Shown piece after piece: positions 1 through 8,168 of a stretch of DNA of 64,000 nucleotides. The notes under the pieces were generated by a model, which saw nothing but the letters and a program-made list of their open reading frames with translations, was not told the origin of the DNA and searched no databases. The translations under genes were made by a program, and so were the position numbers. How positions within the stretch are numbered: the first letter of the stretch is position 1; every line of letters starts with the position of its first letter. This stretch comes from Lysobacteraceae bacterium NML93-0399 (GTDB lineage: Bacteria; Pseudomonadota; Gammaproteobacteria; Xanthomonadales; Xanthomonadaceae), in contig NTJI01000001.1 in the NCBI GenBank assembly GCA_002307375.1, positions 1,736,001 through 1,800,000 of the forward strand, written 5' to 3'.

Positions 1-2
1 AC

Positions 3-59
3 GACTGGGCCGCACTGGGCGCGGCTGCGCACGAGGGAGAGGCGTCATGGGCGCTGTGA
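3..59 (+). CDS. C-terminal fragment of an upstream gene
   Basis: An open frame enters from the left edge and ends at a TGA at 57-59, overlapping the next gene by 13 bp. The 18 visible residues are too few to identify it. Similar deacetylase/methyltransferase/glycosyltransferase clusters that I recall are preceded by an acyl-CoA dehydrogenase-like gene, and that is the only reason to suspect one here. It is listed because such overlaps are typical of this operon. Confidence 0.35.
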   Translation, partial: DWAALGAAAHEGEASWAL

Positions 60-817
60 TCGCCGAACCCGAACTGCCACGCATCCACGGCAGCGGCAAC
101 CTGGAGGCCGACTGGGCCCGCTCGCCGTGGCTGCAGGCATTGCCCACACAGTCCGCGCAGGACTGGCTGGCCGGCATCGAGCGACTGGTGGTGGTGTCGC
201 CGCATCCCGACGACGAGGTCCTGGGCTGCGGCGGACTGATGCATGTCGCGCGGACGATGGGCATCGCGGTCCGCGTGGTCGCGGTGACCGACGGCGAAGC
301 CTGCTATCCGGGCTCGCGTCGCTGGACACCGGCCCAGCTGCGGCGGACCCGGCGTCGTGAGCTGGCCGCCGCGCTGGACTGTCTGGATGTGGCGCTCGCG
401 GACATCACCACGCTCGATCTCGGCGACGGCGACGTGGCCCGCCACGAAACCGCGGTCAGCGATGCGCTGTGCGACCTGTTGCGCGGGCGCGACCGCGTGC
501 TGACCACCTGGCGTCACGACGGCCACCCCGACCACGAAGCCACTGCGCGCGCCGCCGAAGCCGCGGCCGTAGCCTGCGGCGTGCCAATGGCGCAGTTCCC
601 GGTCTGGGCCTGGCACTGGATGGACACCAGGGGCGAGACTCCGGCGCTGCCCGGCGCGCTGCGTTGCACGCTGCCCGACGCAGCGCAGGCGGCCAAGCGT
701 CGCGCGCTGGCGTGCTTTGCCTCCCAGTTCGACAGCGGCGATCCGGCGATGGCGCCGATCCTGCCGCCGCACGTGCGCGCGCGGTTCGAGCGCGGCTTCG
801 AGGTGGTGCTGCCATGA
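47..817 (+). CDS. PIG-L (LmbE-like) family deacetylase
   Basis: This is a zinc-dependent N-acetyl-sugar deacetylase of the PIG-L/LmbE fold, 256 aa, a normal length. The metal and catalytic motif is SPHPDDE at residues 51-57 and the second metal motif is HPDH at 160-163. The ATG follows a purine-rich GAGGGAGAGG. Its stop overlaps the next start as ATGA. With a methyltransferase and a glycosyltransferase behind it, it probably trims an acetylated sugar or glycolipid precursor in the cytoplasm. The substrate cannot be read from sequence. Confidence 0.9.
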   Translation: MGAVIAEPELPRIHGSGNLEADWARSPWLQALPTQSAQDWLAGIERLVVVSPHPDDEVLGCGGLMHVARTMGIAVRVVAVTDGEACYPGSRRWTPAQLRRTRRRELAAALDCLDVALADITTLDLGDGDVARHETAVSDALCDLLRGRDRVLTTWRHDGHPDHEATARAAEAAAVACGVPMAQFPVWAWHWMDTRGETPALPGALRCTLPDAAQAAKRRALACFASQFDSGDPAMAPILPPHVRARFERGFEVVLP

Positions 818-1416
818 ACGCGCAGGCCGACGCTGCCTATTTCGATGCGCTCTATGCCGATGCCGACCCGTTCGGCTATCGCGACCGCTGGTACGAGCAG
901 CGCAAGCGCGCGCTGCTGCTCGCCAGCCTGCCGGCGCCGCGATATGCGCGGGGCTGGGAGATCGGCTGTTCGAATGGCGAGACCACGGCGGCCCTGGCCG
1001 GGCGCTGCGACGCGCTGCTGTCGACCGACCTGAGCGCGCGCGCGGTCGCCCTGGCGCGTGCCCGCGTGTCCGACATGCCGCACGTCACCGTCGAGCAGGC
1101 CGGTCATCCGGCGCAGTGGCCCGAAGGCCGGTTCGATCTGATCGTCTTCAGCGAGGTCGGCTACTACCTGGCGCCGGCGGCGCTGCTCGACATGGCACGG
1201 CGCCTGCCCGAGGCGCTCGGCGACGCCGGTGTCCTCGTCGCCTGTCACTGGCGTGCGGCGTTCGACGAGGCAGCGCAGACCGGCGATGCGGTGCACGAAG
1301 TACTCGACGCGCTGCCGGCGCTGTCGCGCGTGTACCGCTACCGCGATGCCGACTTCGTACTGGAGGCCTGGAGCCGGCAACGCGCATCGGTCGCCCAGCA
1401 GAGCGGGCTGCGATGA
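814..1416 (+). CDS. SAM-dependent methyltransferase (NodS-like class I)
   Basis: A class I methyltransferase of 200 aa. The SAM-binding motif I is EIGCSNGE at residues 49-56, an acidic D ends the second strand near residue 71, and a motif IV-like stretch FDLIVFSEVGYYL follows. The N-terminal YFDALYADADPFGYRDRWYE resembles NodS-type N-methyltransferases. The start was chosen for its ATGA overlap with the deacetylase stop and the loss of sense upstream. It ends with another ATGA overlap, so the three genes are likely translationally coupled. An amine exposed by the deacetylase is a plausible acceptor, but that is inference. Confidence 0.85.
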   Translation: MNAQADAAYFDALYADADPFGYRDRWYEQRKRALLLASLPAPRYARGWEIGCSNGETTAALAGRCDALLSTDLSARAVALARARVSDMPHVTVEQAGHPAQWPEGRFDLIVFSEVGYYLAPAALLDMARRLPEALGDAGVLVACHWRAAFDEAAQTGDAVHEVLDALPALSRVYRYRDADFVLEAWSRQRASVAQQSGLR

Positions 1417-2135
1417 TCGGCGTCGTCGTGCCCGCTCACGACGAGCAGGCCTGCATCGGCGCCTGCCTCGAGTCGATCCTGCGCGCCGCGCGCTGTCCGG
1501 CGCTGGCCGGTGAGCAGGTGGAGGTCATCGTCGCCCTCGACCGCTGCAGCGATCGCACCGGCGAGATCGCCGCCACAGCGGGTGCGCAACTCGTCTCCCT
1601 GCACGCAGGCAACGTCGGCATGGCACGCGCGGCCGGCGTGGCACGCGCCATCGCCGGTGGTGCGCGCTGGATCGCGTGCACCGACGCCGATACGACGGTA
1701 CCGGCAGATTGGCTGTCGGGCCAGCTGGCACACGGTGGCGATGCCTTCTGCGGACTTGTCGACGTCGACGACTGGCGCGACTACATGCCCGGCGTACGCG
1801 AGCGTTTCGGTGAGGCGCACCCGCGTTGCTGGGAGCATCCGCACGTACACGGCGCCAACCTCGGTTTCACCGCGGCGCTCTACCGCACCTGCGGCGGCTT
1901 CGCGCCTTTGCCCGCACACGAGGATGTCGCGCTCGTCGCGGCGATGGCGGGGTGCGGCGCACGCATCGTGCGCGCACCCACGCCCGTGGTGACCACCAGC
2001 GCACGCCGCACGGCGCGTGCGCGCGGCGGATTTGCCGACTATCTGGTCGCGCTGGAGAGCGCCGTACGCGACGCGGTACAGGGCCTCGGCCCGGCGATGC
2101 CCGAGGGCGGGCAGGCGGTGTCCCGTGCCGCCTGA
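1413..2135 (+). CDS. Family 2 glycosyltransferase
   Basis: A 240-aa GT-A fold glycosyltransferase without membrane segments. It opens with a VVVPAHDEQ nucleotide-sugar motif at residues 4-12, carries a DAD (DxD) metal motif at 91-93, and has an HED acid motif near 170-172 followed by a basic C-terminus. It starts inside the methyltransferase stop (ATGA), and its own end overlaps the next gene by 11 bp. Donor and acceptor are unknown. Together with genes 1-2 it suggests assembly of a modified sugar or glycolipid. Confidence 0.88.
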   Translation: MIGVVVPAHDEQACIGACLESILRAARCPALAGEQVEVIVALDRCSDRTGEIAATAGAQLVSLHAGNVGMARAAGVARAIAGGARWIACTDADTTVPADWLSGQLAHGGDAFCGLVDVDDWRDYMPGVRERFGEAHPRCWEHPHVHGANLGFTAALYRTCGGFAPLPAHEDVALVAAMAGCGARIVRAPTPVVTTSARRTARARGGFADYLVALESAVRDAVQGLGPAMPEGGQAVSRAA

Positions 2136-2391
2136 AGTCATCGGCTGGGCCGCGTCGGCGATCCTGCTCGCGACACTGGTGCGGCAGATCGTCACCCAGC
2201 TCCGCGACCGCAGCGCGCGTGGGGTGTCACGGTGGCTGTTCGTCGGCCAGATCGCCGCGTCCACCGGCTTTGTGACCTACAGCGCCCTGGTGGGCGACTG
2301 GGTGTTCATCGTCACCAACGTCTGCATCCTCATCACCGCGATCGTGGGCCAGGTGGTGACGTGGCGACGGCGCCGTCAGGCGGGCGAATGA
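2125..2391 (+). CDS. SemiSWEET-like / PQ-loop small membrane protein
   Basis: An 88-aa protein with three predicted membrane helices. After helix 1 it has the sequence LRDRSARGVS, which matches the short loop typical of SemiSWEET sugar transporters, and it ends with an RRRR tail. The start is a GTG inside the glycosyltransferase 3' end. An in-frame upstream start would add a basic soluble stretch foreign to the family. SemiSWEETs act as dimers that move small sugars. The PQ dipeptide is not conserved here (RQ instead), so function is tentative. It is the last gene of the operon. Confidence 0.7.
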   Translation: MPPEVIGWAASAILLATLVRQIVTQLRDRSARGVSRWLFVGQIAASTGFVTYSALVGDWVFIVTNVCILITAIVGQVVTWRRRRQAGE

Positions 2392-2452
2392 TTCACGGCT
2401 GCACCACCGGCGCGCGCACACCGTGCGCGCACACCCCTGGCGGACATCCATC

Positions 2453-2635
2453 ATGAGCGACGACAAGCGTCAGACCGGCTCACCCGATCGCGACCGCATC
2501 AGCCTGAGCGAAGACTACGAAGTGCAGTACTGGACCCAGGCGCTGGGCGTCTCGGCCGACGAACTGCGCGCGGCGGTCGACGCGGTGGGCCCGGTGGCCG
2601 AAGACGTCCGCAACCATCTCGCCCAGCGGCGTTGA
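2453..2635 (+). CDS. DUF3606 domain protein
   Basis: A 60-aa hydrophilic protein that fits the DUF3606 family: the core reads PDRDRISLSEDYEVQYWTQ, followed by LGVSADELRAAVDAVG, and ends with a KHL-like VRNHLAQ. The family often lies near stress genes, and its function is unknown. The ATG at 2453 gives the family's usual short N-terminus. Only 6 bp separate its stop from the stop of the converging isochorismatase gene. Confidence 0.85.
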   Translation: MSDDKRQTGSPDRDRISLSEDYEVQYWTQALGVSADELRAAVDAVGPVAEDVRNHLAQRR

Positions 2636-2641
2636 GGGGCT

Positions 2642-3184
2642 TCAACGCGCGTCGAGCGCGCGGCGTGCCGGATGCACTTCGATCTCGCAGTCGCGCAGCA
2701 CCGCCAGTGCGCGCATGCGCCGGGCGGGACTGCTCGACGCGACGCAGTCGGACACCACGCATACCTCGAACTCGCGGATGCGCGCATCGAGCGCCGTCGC
2801 GAGCACGCACGCTTCGGTGGACACGCCGCCGATCAGGACCCGGTCGACACGCGCCTGCTTGAGCAGGTACTGCAGTGGCGTCTGGTGGAACGCGGAGTGC
2901 CGCGGCTTGAGGACGTGCGCATCGTCGGCATCGGGGGCGACCGCCTCGAGCACATGGCGACCGGGCGACTGCCGTGCCAGCTGGACCAGCGTGCTGAAGT
3001 CGCTGCACCAGTCGGCGAAATTGTCGTTGGCGTAGACACAGACGCCGCCCGAGGCCTTCACCCGCGACCTGAGCGCGCCCAGGCGCGGCGCCATCGCCTG
3101 CGCCTCGCGCCGCAGGGGCGCGCCGCGCGGAAAGTCGAAGGTGCTCACCATGTCGAGGATCAGCAGGGCGACCCGCGCGGGCAT
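2642..3184 (-). CDS. Isochorismatase-family cysteine hydrolase
   Basis: A 180-aa cysteine hydrolase of the isochorismatase/nicotinamidase fold. The catalytic triad is visible as D11 (LLILDM), K93 (VLKPRHSAF) and C126 (STEACVLAT), with the usual cis-peptide VST just before the cysteine. The ATG at 3184 lies ten residues before the catalytic Asp, as expected. Substrate (isochorismate, nicotinamide, N-carbamoyl amine) cannot be told. It lies 64 bp downstream of the Mn-catalase gene on the same strand, separated by a strong hairpin. Confidence 0.87.
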   Translation of the reverse strand: MPARVALLILDMVSTFDFPRGAPLRREAQAMAPRLGALRSRVKASGGVCVYANDNFADWCSDFSTLVQLARQSPGRHVLEAVAPDADDAHVLKPRHSAFHQTPLQYLLKQARVDRVLIGGVSTEACVLATALDARIREFEVCVVSDCVASSSPARRMRALAVLRDCEIEVHPARRALDAR

Positions 3185-3217
3185 GACAGGATCCGGGAAA
3201 TGACGGGGGCGACCGCA

Positions 3218-3240
3218 GGCCACGCGCGTTGCGCGTGGCC
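3218..3240 (-). terminator. Hairpin after the Mn-catalase gene
   Basis: A perfect 10-bp stem GGCCACGCGC / GCGCGTGGCC with a 3-nt loop, extended by one A-T pair, lies 8 bp past the catalase stop. There is no U-run, which is common in GC-rich genomes. It probably stops or attenuates read-through into the isochorismatase gene. Confidence 0.55.
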
Positions 3241-3248
3241 TGAGAACG

Positions 3249-4139
3249 TCAGCGGACGGTCTTCACCGCGCCCGCGCCGGGGCCCGCGCCGAGTTCGGCG
3301 CCGGTCAGCGGATCGGCATCGGGCACCGAGGCGGTGCGCGCGGCGAAGGCTTCGAGCGCGGCGTTCTGCTGCGCAGTGAGGGTCACGCTGGCGCTGCCAT
3401 CGCCACCGTCGACCGCCGACTGCGCCTCGCGGTCGTCGACCCGCTCCCACAACTCGCCCGAGTTCCACGGGCCGGCGACGTCGCCGCCTTCGGACATGTT
3501 GAAGTACAGATCGCTGAAGGCCGGATCGCCGGGCATCTTGCCGGGCGGGAAGTTCGGCGTAATCGCGTACAGCGCTTTTTCGAAGGCCTTCTGGTGCGCC
3601 ACCTCGCGGGTCATCAGGAAATTCAGCGCGTCCTTGATGCCCGGATCGTCAGTGACCGTGATCAACCGTTCGTAGACCATCTTCGCACGTGCCTCTGCGG
3701 CGATGTTGGAGCGCAGGTCCGCGGTCGGCTCGCCGATGGTGTCGATGTAGGCTGCCGTCCACGGCACGCCGCTGGAGTTCACCAGCGCGGTGCCATTGCC
3801 GTAGAGAATGGCTTGGGTCTGGCTGGTGCTGTTGCCGGTGAGGTGGCGCATCTCGGCCATCTCCTCCATGCCTTCGGCCAGTTCGCCCTTGGCGCCCTTG
3901 TTGAGCATGGTGATGATCGAACCGATGATTTCCAGGTGGCTCAGTTCTTCTGTCGCGATGTCGAAGAACAGATCCTTGCGGCCCGGATCGTCCTCGGCCA
4001 GCGCTTGGGTGAAGTAGCGCATCGCCGCGGCGAGTTCGCCCTGCGGACCGCCGAACTGTTCGAGCATCAGCGTTGCGAGATGCGGATTGCTCTCGCGTAC
4101 ACGGACTGTGTACTGCAGTTTCTTGTTGTGCATGAACAT
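3249..4139 (-). CDS. Manganese (non-haem) catalase family protein
   Basis: A di-manganese catalase of 296 aa that disproportionates hydrogen peroxide in the cytoplasm. All five metal ligands known from Lactobacillus catalase are in register: E35 (GPQGE), E65 and H68 (ATEELSH), E148 and H181 (REVAHQ). The start MFMHNKKLQYTVRV matches the family N-terminus. The last 60 residues form an Ala/Gly-rich tail. It sits with other stress-type genes (DUF3606, YciF-like) in the first 11 kb. A 430-bp region without clear genes lies upstream. Confidence 0.93.
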   Translation of the reverse strand: MFMHNKKLQYTVRVRESNPHLATLMLEQFGGPQGELAAAMRYFTQALAEDDPGRKDLFFDIATEELSHLEIIGSIITMLNKGAKGELAEGMEEMAEMRHLTGNSTSQTQAILYGNGTALVNSSGVPWTAAYIDTIGEPTADLRSNIAAEARAKMVYERLITVTDDPGIKDALNFLMTREVAHQKAFEKALYAITPNFPPGKMPGDPAFSDLYFNMSEGGDVAGPWNSGELWERVDDREAQSAVDGGDGSASVTLTAQQNAALEAFAARTASVPDADPLTGAELGAGPGAGAVKTVR

Positions 4140-4567
4140 GCGTCACCTGCCTGTATCGGTGGGGTCGGAACCGGCCGTCGACAGCCATCGCGTGTCGGAC
4201 CAGGGCGCCTACACCAACAGCGGACACATCAAGCACGCGCGAATGTGGCGCGATTCTTCGCAGTGCGTCGATCGAGGTGCGCAGACCTTGCACGGCATGC
4301 CCGCAATGCGGCTCACCGGCGCAGATCGGGTGGACCTGCATGAAGACGTTCTGCGGTGCGGGCAGACGTCATGCGCGTGCGGTTGACGCATGCGCAGCGA
4401 GGATCGAAAGCGCACTGCGCGTGGCCCATGCACAGGCAAGGCACGTCCCGCGTCGCCGGACTACGGCCGGGCACGGCAGGTTCGGACGTGCGCACGCTCA
4501 GGTGCAGGCGCGCGGCAGCATGTGCAAGGCGCGGACGGCGATGGAGCCCGCCGTCCGCGCGGTCCGA
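4140..4567. other. Gene-free stretch upstream of the Mn catalase
   Basis: I see no credible gene, repeat or RNA in these 428 bases. All reading frames here give Arg/Cys-rich translations typical of GC-rich noncoding DNA. The catalase promoter must lie at its left end, read on the minus strand, but no confident -35/-10 pair is visible. Confidence 0.5.
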
Positions 4568-4756
4568 TTACTTCTCGTCGGGCCTCGGGCCCTGGCGCGA
4601 GGGGCTGCCCGCCTTGTCGTGCCCTTCGTCGCCATCGTCGCCGCCCAGGTCTTCGCTGCCCTGGTCGGGATTACGGTCGCCCTCGCTGTAGTCGGACTGG
4701 CCTTCGGCGCTCTGGTCGGCGAATGCCCCTTCGGAACCCGTCTTGCGGCTGCCCAT
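4568..4756 (-). CDS. Small acidic hydrophilic protein of unknown function
   Basis: A 62-aa protein dominated by D, G, S and E, with no hydrophobic core and probably disordered. The ATG at 4756 follows a good ribosome site (GTGGAG, 6-7 bp upstream), which argues that it is real. Longer in-frame starts add an Arg-rich stretch and are rejected. I recognise no family. Composition resembles small stress or desiccation-type hydrophilic proteins, but that is only a resemblance. Confidence 0.55.
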   Translation of the reverse strand: MGSRKTGSEGAFADQSAEGQSDYSEGDRNPDQGSEDLGGDDGDEGHDKAGSPSRQGPRPDEK

Positions 4757-4857
4757 GTCGTCTCCACGGTGCATCGATCGCGGTCGGGTCGACCGCGTCA
4801 CGAACCTCCGCGGCTTCATGTCGAGCCGATCTGAATTCAGCGCATCCGCGTCGCGCG

Positions 4858-4878
4858 ACCCGGCACATTGCGCCGGGT
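4858..4878 (-). terminator. Possible hairpin after tex
   Basis: A 7-bp stem ACCCGGC / GCCGGGT with a 7-nt loop lies 50 bp past the tex stop. No U-tract follows, so it is a weak candidate. Confidence 0.3.
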
Positions 4879-4927
4879 GCGCAGTCCTTGCCAGCCGCTG
4901 CGGTGCGTCGCGCGTCCGTCAGCGGCG

Positions 4928-7282
4928 TCAGCGTCCGCGCGCGCGGGCGAAGGCATCGGCCAGGGCGTTGTTCGCCGGCGGCGCCGAGGTCGCGGGCTTG
5001 CCGCCACCGGGCCGTGCGCCACGTGGCCCGCCAGGCGTGCGAGGCGCACCGCGCATGTCGCCGCGCGCATCGCGTGAAGTCTTCTCGCCGGGCACATCGT
5101 CCATGCGCCGGGTCAGGGCGATGCGCTTGCGCGGCACGTCGACCTCGAGCACCTTCACCTTGACGATGTCGCCCGCCTTGACCACGTCGCGCGGGTCCTT
5201 GACGAAGGTGTCCGACAACGCCGAGATGTGCACCAGACCGTCCTGATGCACGCCGATGTCGACGAAGGCGCCGAACGCGGCGACGTTGCTGACCACGCCT
5301 TCGAGAATCATGCCGGGTCGCAGATCCTTGATGTCCTCGACACCGTCGGCAAACTGCGCGGCCTTGAACTCCGGGCGCGGGTCGCGGCCGGGTTTCTCCA
5401 GTTCCTTGAGGATGTCGCGCACCGTCGGCACGCCGAACTTCTCATCTGTGAACTGCTCGGGCTTGAGCGCGCGCACGAAGGCGCCATCGCCGATGATCTG
5501 CCGCACGTCGCGCCCGCTGCTGCCGGCGATGCGCTCGACCACCGGATAGGCTTCCGGGTGCACCGAGGAGGCATCGAGCGGCTCGTCGCCGTCGGCGATG
5601 CGCAGGAAGCCCGCGCACTGCTCGAAGGTCTTCTCGCCCAGGCGCGGGACTTTCAGCAGATCCTTGCGGCGCTTGAACGGGCCGTTGGCATCGCGGTGCA
5701 CGACGATGTTCTCCGCCACGCCGCTCGACAACCCCGCTACGCGTGCTAACAAGGCGCTGGACGCGGTGTTGACGTGCACCCCGACCGCGTTCACGCAGTC
5801 CTCCACCCGTGCATCGAGCGCGCGCGCCAGACGGTACTGGTCGACGTCGTGCTGGTACTGGCCGACGCCGATCGCCTTGGGCTCGATCTTCACCAGTTCG
5901 GCCAGCGGGTCCTGCAGGCGACGTGCGATCGACACCGCGCCGCGCAGCGACACGTCGAGCCCCGGGAACTCCTTCGCGGCCGTTTCCGACGCCGAATACA
6001 CCGACGCGCCGGCCTCGCTGACGACGATCTTCTGCATCTTCTGTTCGGGCAGGAGTTTCAGCAGATCGCCGGCCAGCTTGTCGGTCTCGCGCGAGGCGGT
6101 GCCGTTGCCGATCGCGATCAGCTGCACGCCATGTTCGACGCACAACTTGCGCAAGGCGTGCAGCGACTGGTCCCACTGTCGGCGCGGCTCGTGCGGATAG
6201 ATGGTGTCGGTGGCGACGAGCTTGCCGGTCGCATCGACGACCGCGACCTTGCAGCCGGTGCGGATGCCGGGGTCGAGCCCCAGCACGACCTTCGGGCCTG
6301 CGGGCGCGGCCAGCAGCAGATCCTTGAGGTTGTCGCCGAACACGTCGATCGCCAGGCCCTCGGCCTTCTCGCGTGCCTTGCCGAACAGGTCGATCATCAG
6401 ATGCAGATGGATTTTCGCGCGCCACGCCAGGCGGCAGGCATTGAGCAGCCAGGCATCGGCTGGGCGGCCCTGGGCGGCGATGCCGGCGTGGCGGGCGATG
6501 CGGCCTTCGGCGTAGGCATTGCCCTGTTCGATGTCGCTGCCGGGGTCAAGTTCGAGGGTCAGGAATTCTTCGCGTCGGCCGCGGAACAACGCCAGCAGGC
6601 GATGCGAGGGAATCTTTGCCAGCGGCTCGCTGTGATCGAAGTAGTCCTGGAATTTCTCCGCGGCGCTTTCCTTGCCGGCGACGACCTTCGCGCGGATCAC
6701 GCCGTTGGCGTCGAGCCAGTCGCGCAGTTCGCCCAGCAGCGCGGCGTCCTCGCCCCAGCGCTCCATCAGGATCGCGCGCGCGCCCTCGAGTGCGGCCTTG
6801 GCATCGGCGACGCCCTTGTCCGCATCGATGAAGCCGGCGGCGAAGTCCTCCGGCACGCGGCCCGGATCGGCGAGCAGTCCGTCGGCCAGCGGTTCGAGGC
6901 CGGCTTCACGGGCAATCTGCGCGCGCGTGCGGCGCTTGGGCTTGTAGGGCAGGTAGAGGTCTTCGAGCCGCGCCTTGCTGTCGGCCGCCTCGATATCGGC
7001 GCGCAGCTCGGGCGTGAGCTTGCCCTGCTCGTCGATGCTGGCGAGGATCGCGCCGCGCCGGTCTTCGAGTTCGCGCAGATAGACCAGGCGCAGTTCGAGG
7101 TTGCGCAGCTGGGTGTCGTCGAGCCCGCCGGTGACTTCCTTGCGGTAGCGCGCGATGAAGGGCACGGTCGCGCCTTCGTCGAGCAGGGCGATCGCGGCGA
7201 TCGCCTGCGCAGGCTGGGCGCCGATCTCGGCGGCAATGGTCTGAGCGATTCGCTTGGCGAGCGCGGAGTCTGGCTGGTGCAT
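4928..7282 (-). CDS. tex: Tex, RNA-binding transcription accessory protein
   Basis: A 784-aa homologue of Tex, a conserved nucleic-acid-binding protein linked to transcription. It has the Tex N-terminal helical domain ([17 protein letters not shown] near residue 45), a YqgF-type RNase H fold ([17 protein letters not shown]), helix-hairpin-helix repeats ([17 protein letters not shown]), and a C-terminal S1 domain ([20 protein letters not shown]). The tail is Gly/Arg/Pro-rich. [10 protein letters not shown] is the natural start. The frame stays open upstream only because it runs through the REP array. Confidence 0.96.
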   Translation of the reverse strand: MHQPDSALAKRIAQTIAAEIGAQPAQAIAAIALLDEGATVPFIARYRKEVTGGLDDTQLRNLELRLVYLRELEDRRGAILASIDEQGKLTPELRADIEAADSKARLEDLYLPYKPKRRTRAQIAREAGLEPLADGLLADPGRVPEDFAAGFIDADKGVADAKAALEGARAILMERWGEDAALLGELRDWLDANGVIRAKVVAGKESAAEKFQDYFDHSEPLAKIPSHRLLALFRGRREEFLTLELDPGSDIEQGNAYAEGRIARHAGIAAQGRPADAWLLNACRLAWRAKIHLHLMIDLFGKAREKAEGLAIDVFGDNLKDLLLAAPAGPKVVLGLDPGIRTGCKVAVVDATGKLVATDTIYPHEPRRQWDQSLHALRKLCVEHGVQLIAIGNGTASRETDKLAGDLLKLLPEQKMQKIVVSEAGASVYSASETAAKEFPGLDVSLRGAVSIARRLQDPLAELVKIEPKAIGVGQYQHDVDQYRLARALDARVEDCVNAVGVHVNTASSALLARVAGLSSGVAENIVVHRDANGPFKRRKDLLKVPRLGEKTFEQCAGFLRIADGDEPLDASSVHPEAYPVVERIAGSSGRDVRQIIGDGAFVRALKPEQFTDEKFGVPTVRDILKELEKPGRDPRPEFKAAQFADGVEDIKDLRPGMILEGVVSNVAAFGAFVDIGVHQDGLVHISALSDTFVKDPRDVVKAGDIVKVKVLEVDVPRKRIALTRRMDDVPGEKTSRDARGDMRGAPRTPGGPRGARPGGGKPATSAPPANNALADAFARARGR

Positions 7283-7372
7283 CGGGTCCACATCGGAGCG
7301 CGGCCGCAGTGCCGCACGCGGATTGTCGCCGTGGCTTCCGGCCGGCGGAACCCGTTGACAAGCACCCGCCCC

Positions 7373-7438
7373 GTAGGAGCGCGCTTGCGCGCGAGGGCTG
7401 TGTCGGGAACGCCTCATCGCGCGCGAGCGCGCTCCTAC
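7373..7438. repeat. GTAG-type REP pair, copy 1
   Basis: A head GTAGGAGCGCGCTTGCGCGC is followed, after about 20 bp, by its inverted counterpart ending GCGCTCCTAC. Each half is itself a short palindrome. GTAG-headed REPs are known from Stenotrophomonas and relatives and are moved by RAYT transposases. No RAYT gene is in the window. Confidence 0.85.
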
Positions 7439-7516
7439 ACGGAGCGGCTCGGCGCGGGCGTCGTCGCCGCGAAGACGATCAGAACGAGCAGGCATCCCTC
7501 CGTGCGCGCTTCCCCT

Positions 7517-7582
7517 GTAGGAGCGCGCTTGCGCGCGAGGGCTGTGTCGGGAACGCCCCATCGCGCGCGAGCGTGCTCCTAC
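7517..7582. repeat. GTAG-type REP pair, copy 2
   Basis: It is nearly identical to copy 1 and lies exactly 144 bp after it. The inverted half carries one change (GCGTGCTCCTAC). The spacer following it repeats the spacer after copy 1, ending AACGAGCAGGCATCCCTCCG in both. Confidence 0.85.
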
Positions 7583-7660
7583 ACGGAGCGGGTCGGCGCG
7601 GGCGTTGGCGTTGCGGAGACGATCAGAACGAGCAGGCATCCCTCCGTGCGCGCTTCCCCT

Positions 7661-7729
7661 GTAGGAGCGCGCTTGCGCGCGAGGGGCTTCGGCCGGGAAT
7701 CCCGCATCGCGCGCAAACCCGCGCAACAC
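7661..7729. repeat. GTAG-type REP pair, copy 3 (decayed right half)
   Basis: The left half is intact and starts exactly 144 bp after copy 2. The right half is diverged: ATCGCGCGCAAACCCGCGCA replaces the GCTCCTAC end. It abuts the 3' end of the DUF2007 gene. Confidence 0.75.
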
Positions 7730-7736
7730 CGGCGCG

Positions 7737-8090
7737 TCAGCGCTTGCGCCGCCAGGGCAGCGGGATCGAGAACACCATCAGCGCGATCCAGGCCAGGCGG
7801 CTCGACAAGCTCTCGCGTGGCGGCGGCGCGGATGGCTCGTCCGATGCGACATCGTCATCGTCGGCGAGTGCGAATTCGCCGGCATCGAGCCGGCGGATCA
7901 GCTCACGTGCCGGCTCGAGCTGCTGGTCGGGCACGTGCAGCTTCACGCCGCCGATCGCCAACCGCCACTCCCAGTTCGCCAGCGCCATGTGCGCATCGCC
8001 CACGTGGACGTCGATGCCTTCGGCCTGCAGCAGACCACACGCGATCTGCGCCTCGATCGGGTCGGCGTAGCGCGCCACGATGGTGGTCAC
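7737..8090 (-). CDS. DUF2007 (putative signal-transducing) protein
   Basis: A 117-aa protein whose first 70 residues match the DUF2007 fold: [30 protein letters not shown], then [17 protein letters not shown]. An acidic linker follows, then one hydrophobic segment near the C-terminus ([14 protein letters not shown]) with a basic tail, so it may be membrane-anchored at its end. I chose the GTG at 8090. An ATG upstream would overlap the divergent lipoprotein gene. Function is unknown, and DUF2007 is related to the PII-like fold. Confidence 0.72.
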   Translation of the reverse strand: MTTIVARYADPIEAQIACGLLQAEGIDVHVGDAHMALANWEWRLAIGGVKLHVPDQQLEPARELIRRLDAGEFALADDDDVASDEPSAPPPRESLSSRLAWIALMVFSIPLPWRRKR

Positions 8091-8168
8091 GGGCGTGGGG
8101 TCGAGCGCGGATGCATGGGCGAAAGGGTACCCTTCGACACTGAATCCGATGCTCACCGGAGCGGGGCC

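Larger units (their letters stand above)
7283..7736. other. 454-bp intergenic region holding a REP array
   Basis: The region between tex (starts at 7282, minus strand) and the DUF2007 gene holds three copies of a 144-bp unit, described separately. The tex promoter must lie in the leftmost 90 bases. No gene is credible here. Confidence 0.7.

Noticed and set aside
4277-4834. Cys/Arg-rich ORFs upstream of the Mn catalase
   Set aside because: Several frames are open, but none has a ribosome site, domain or sensible composition.
7283-7729. N-terminal extension of Tex through the REP array
   Set aside because: The extension only translates repeat DNA. Tex homologues start at the [10 protein letters not shown]-type N-terminus.
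7373-7729. CRISPR array
   Set aside because: The units are 66-bp inverted pairs with repeated (not unique) spacers and a 144-bp period, and no cas genes are present.
5774-8143. Long plus-strand frame through tex and the REP array
   Set aside because: It is antisense to Tex and continues through repeats. No family features.
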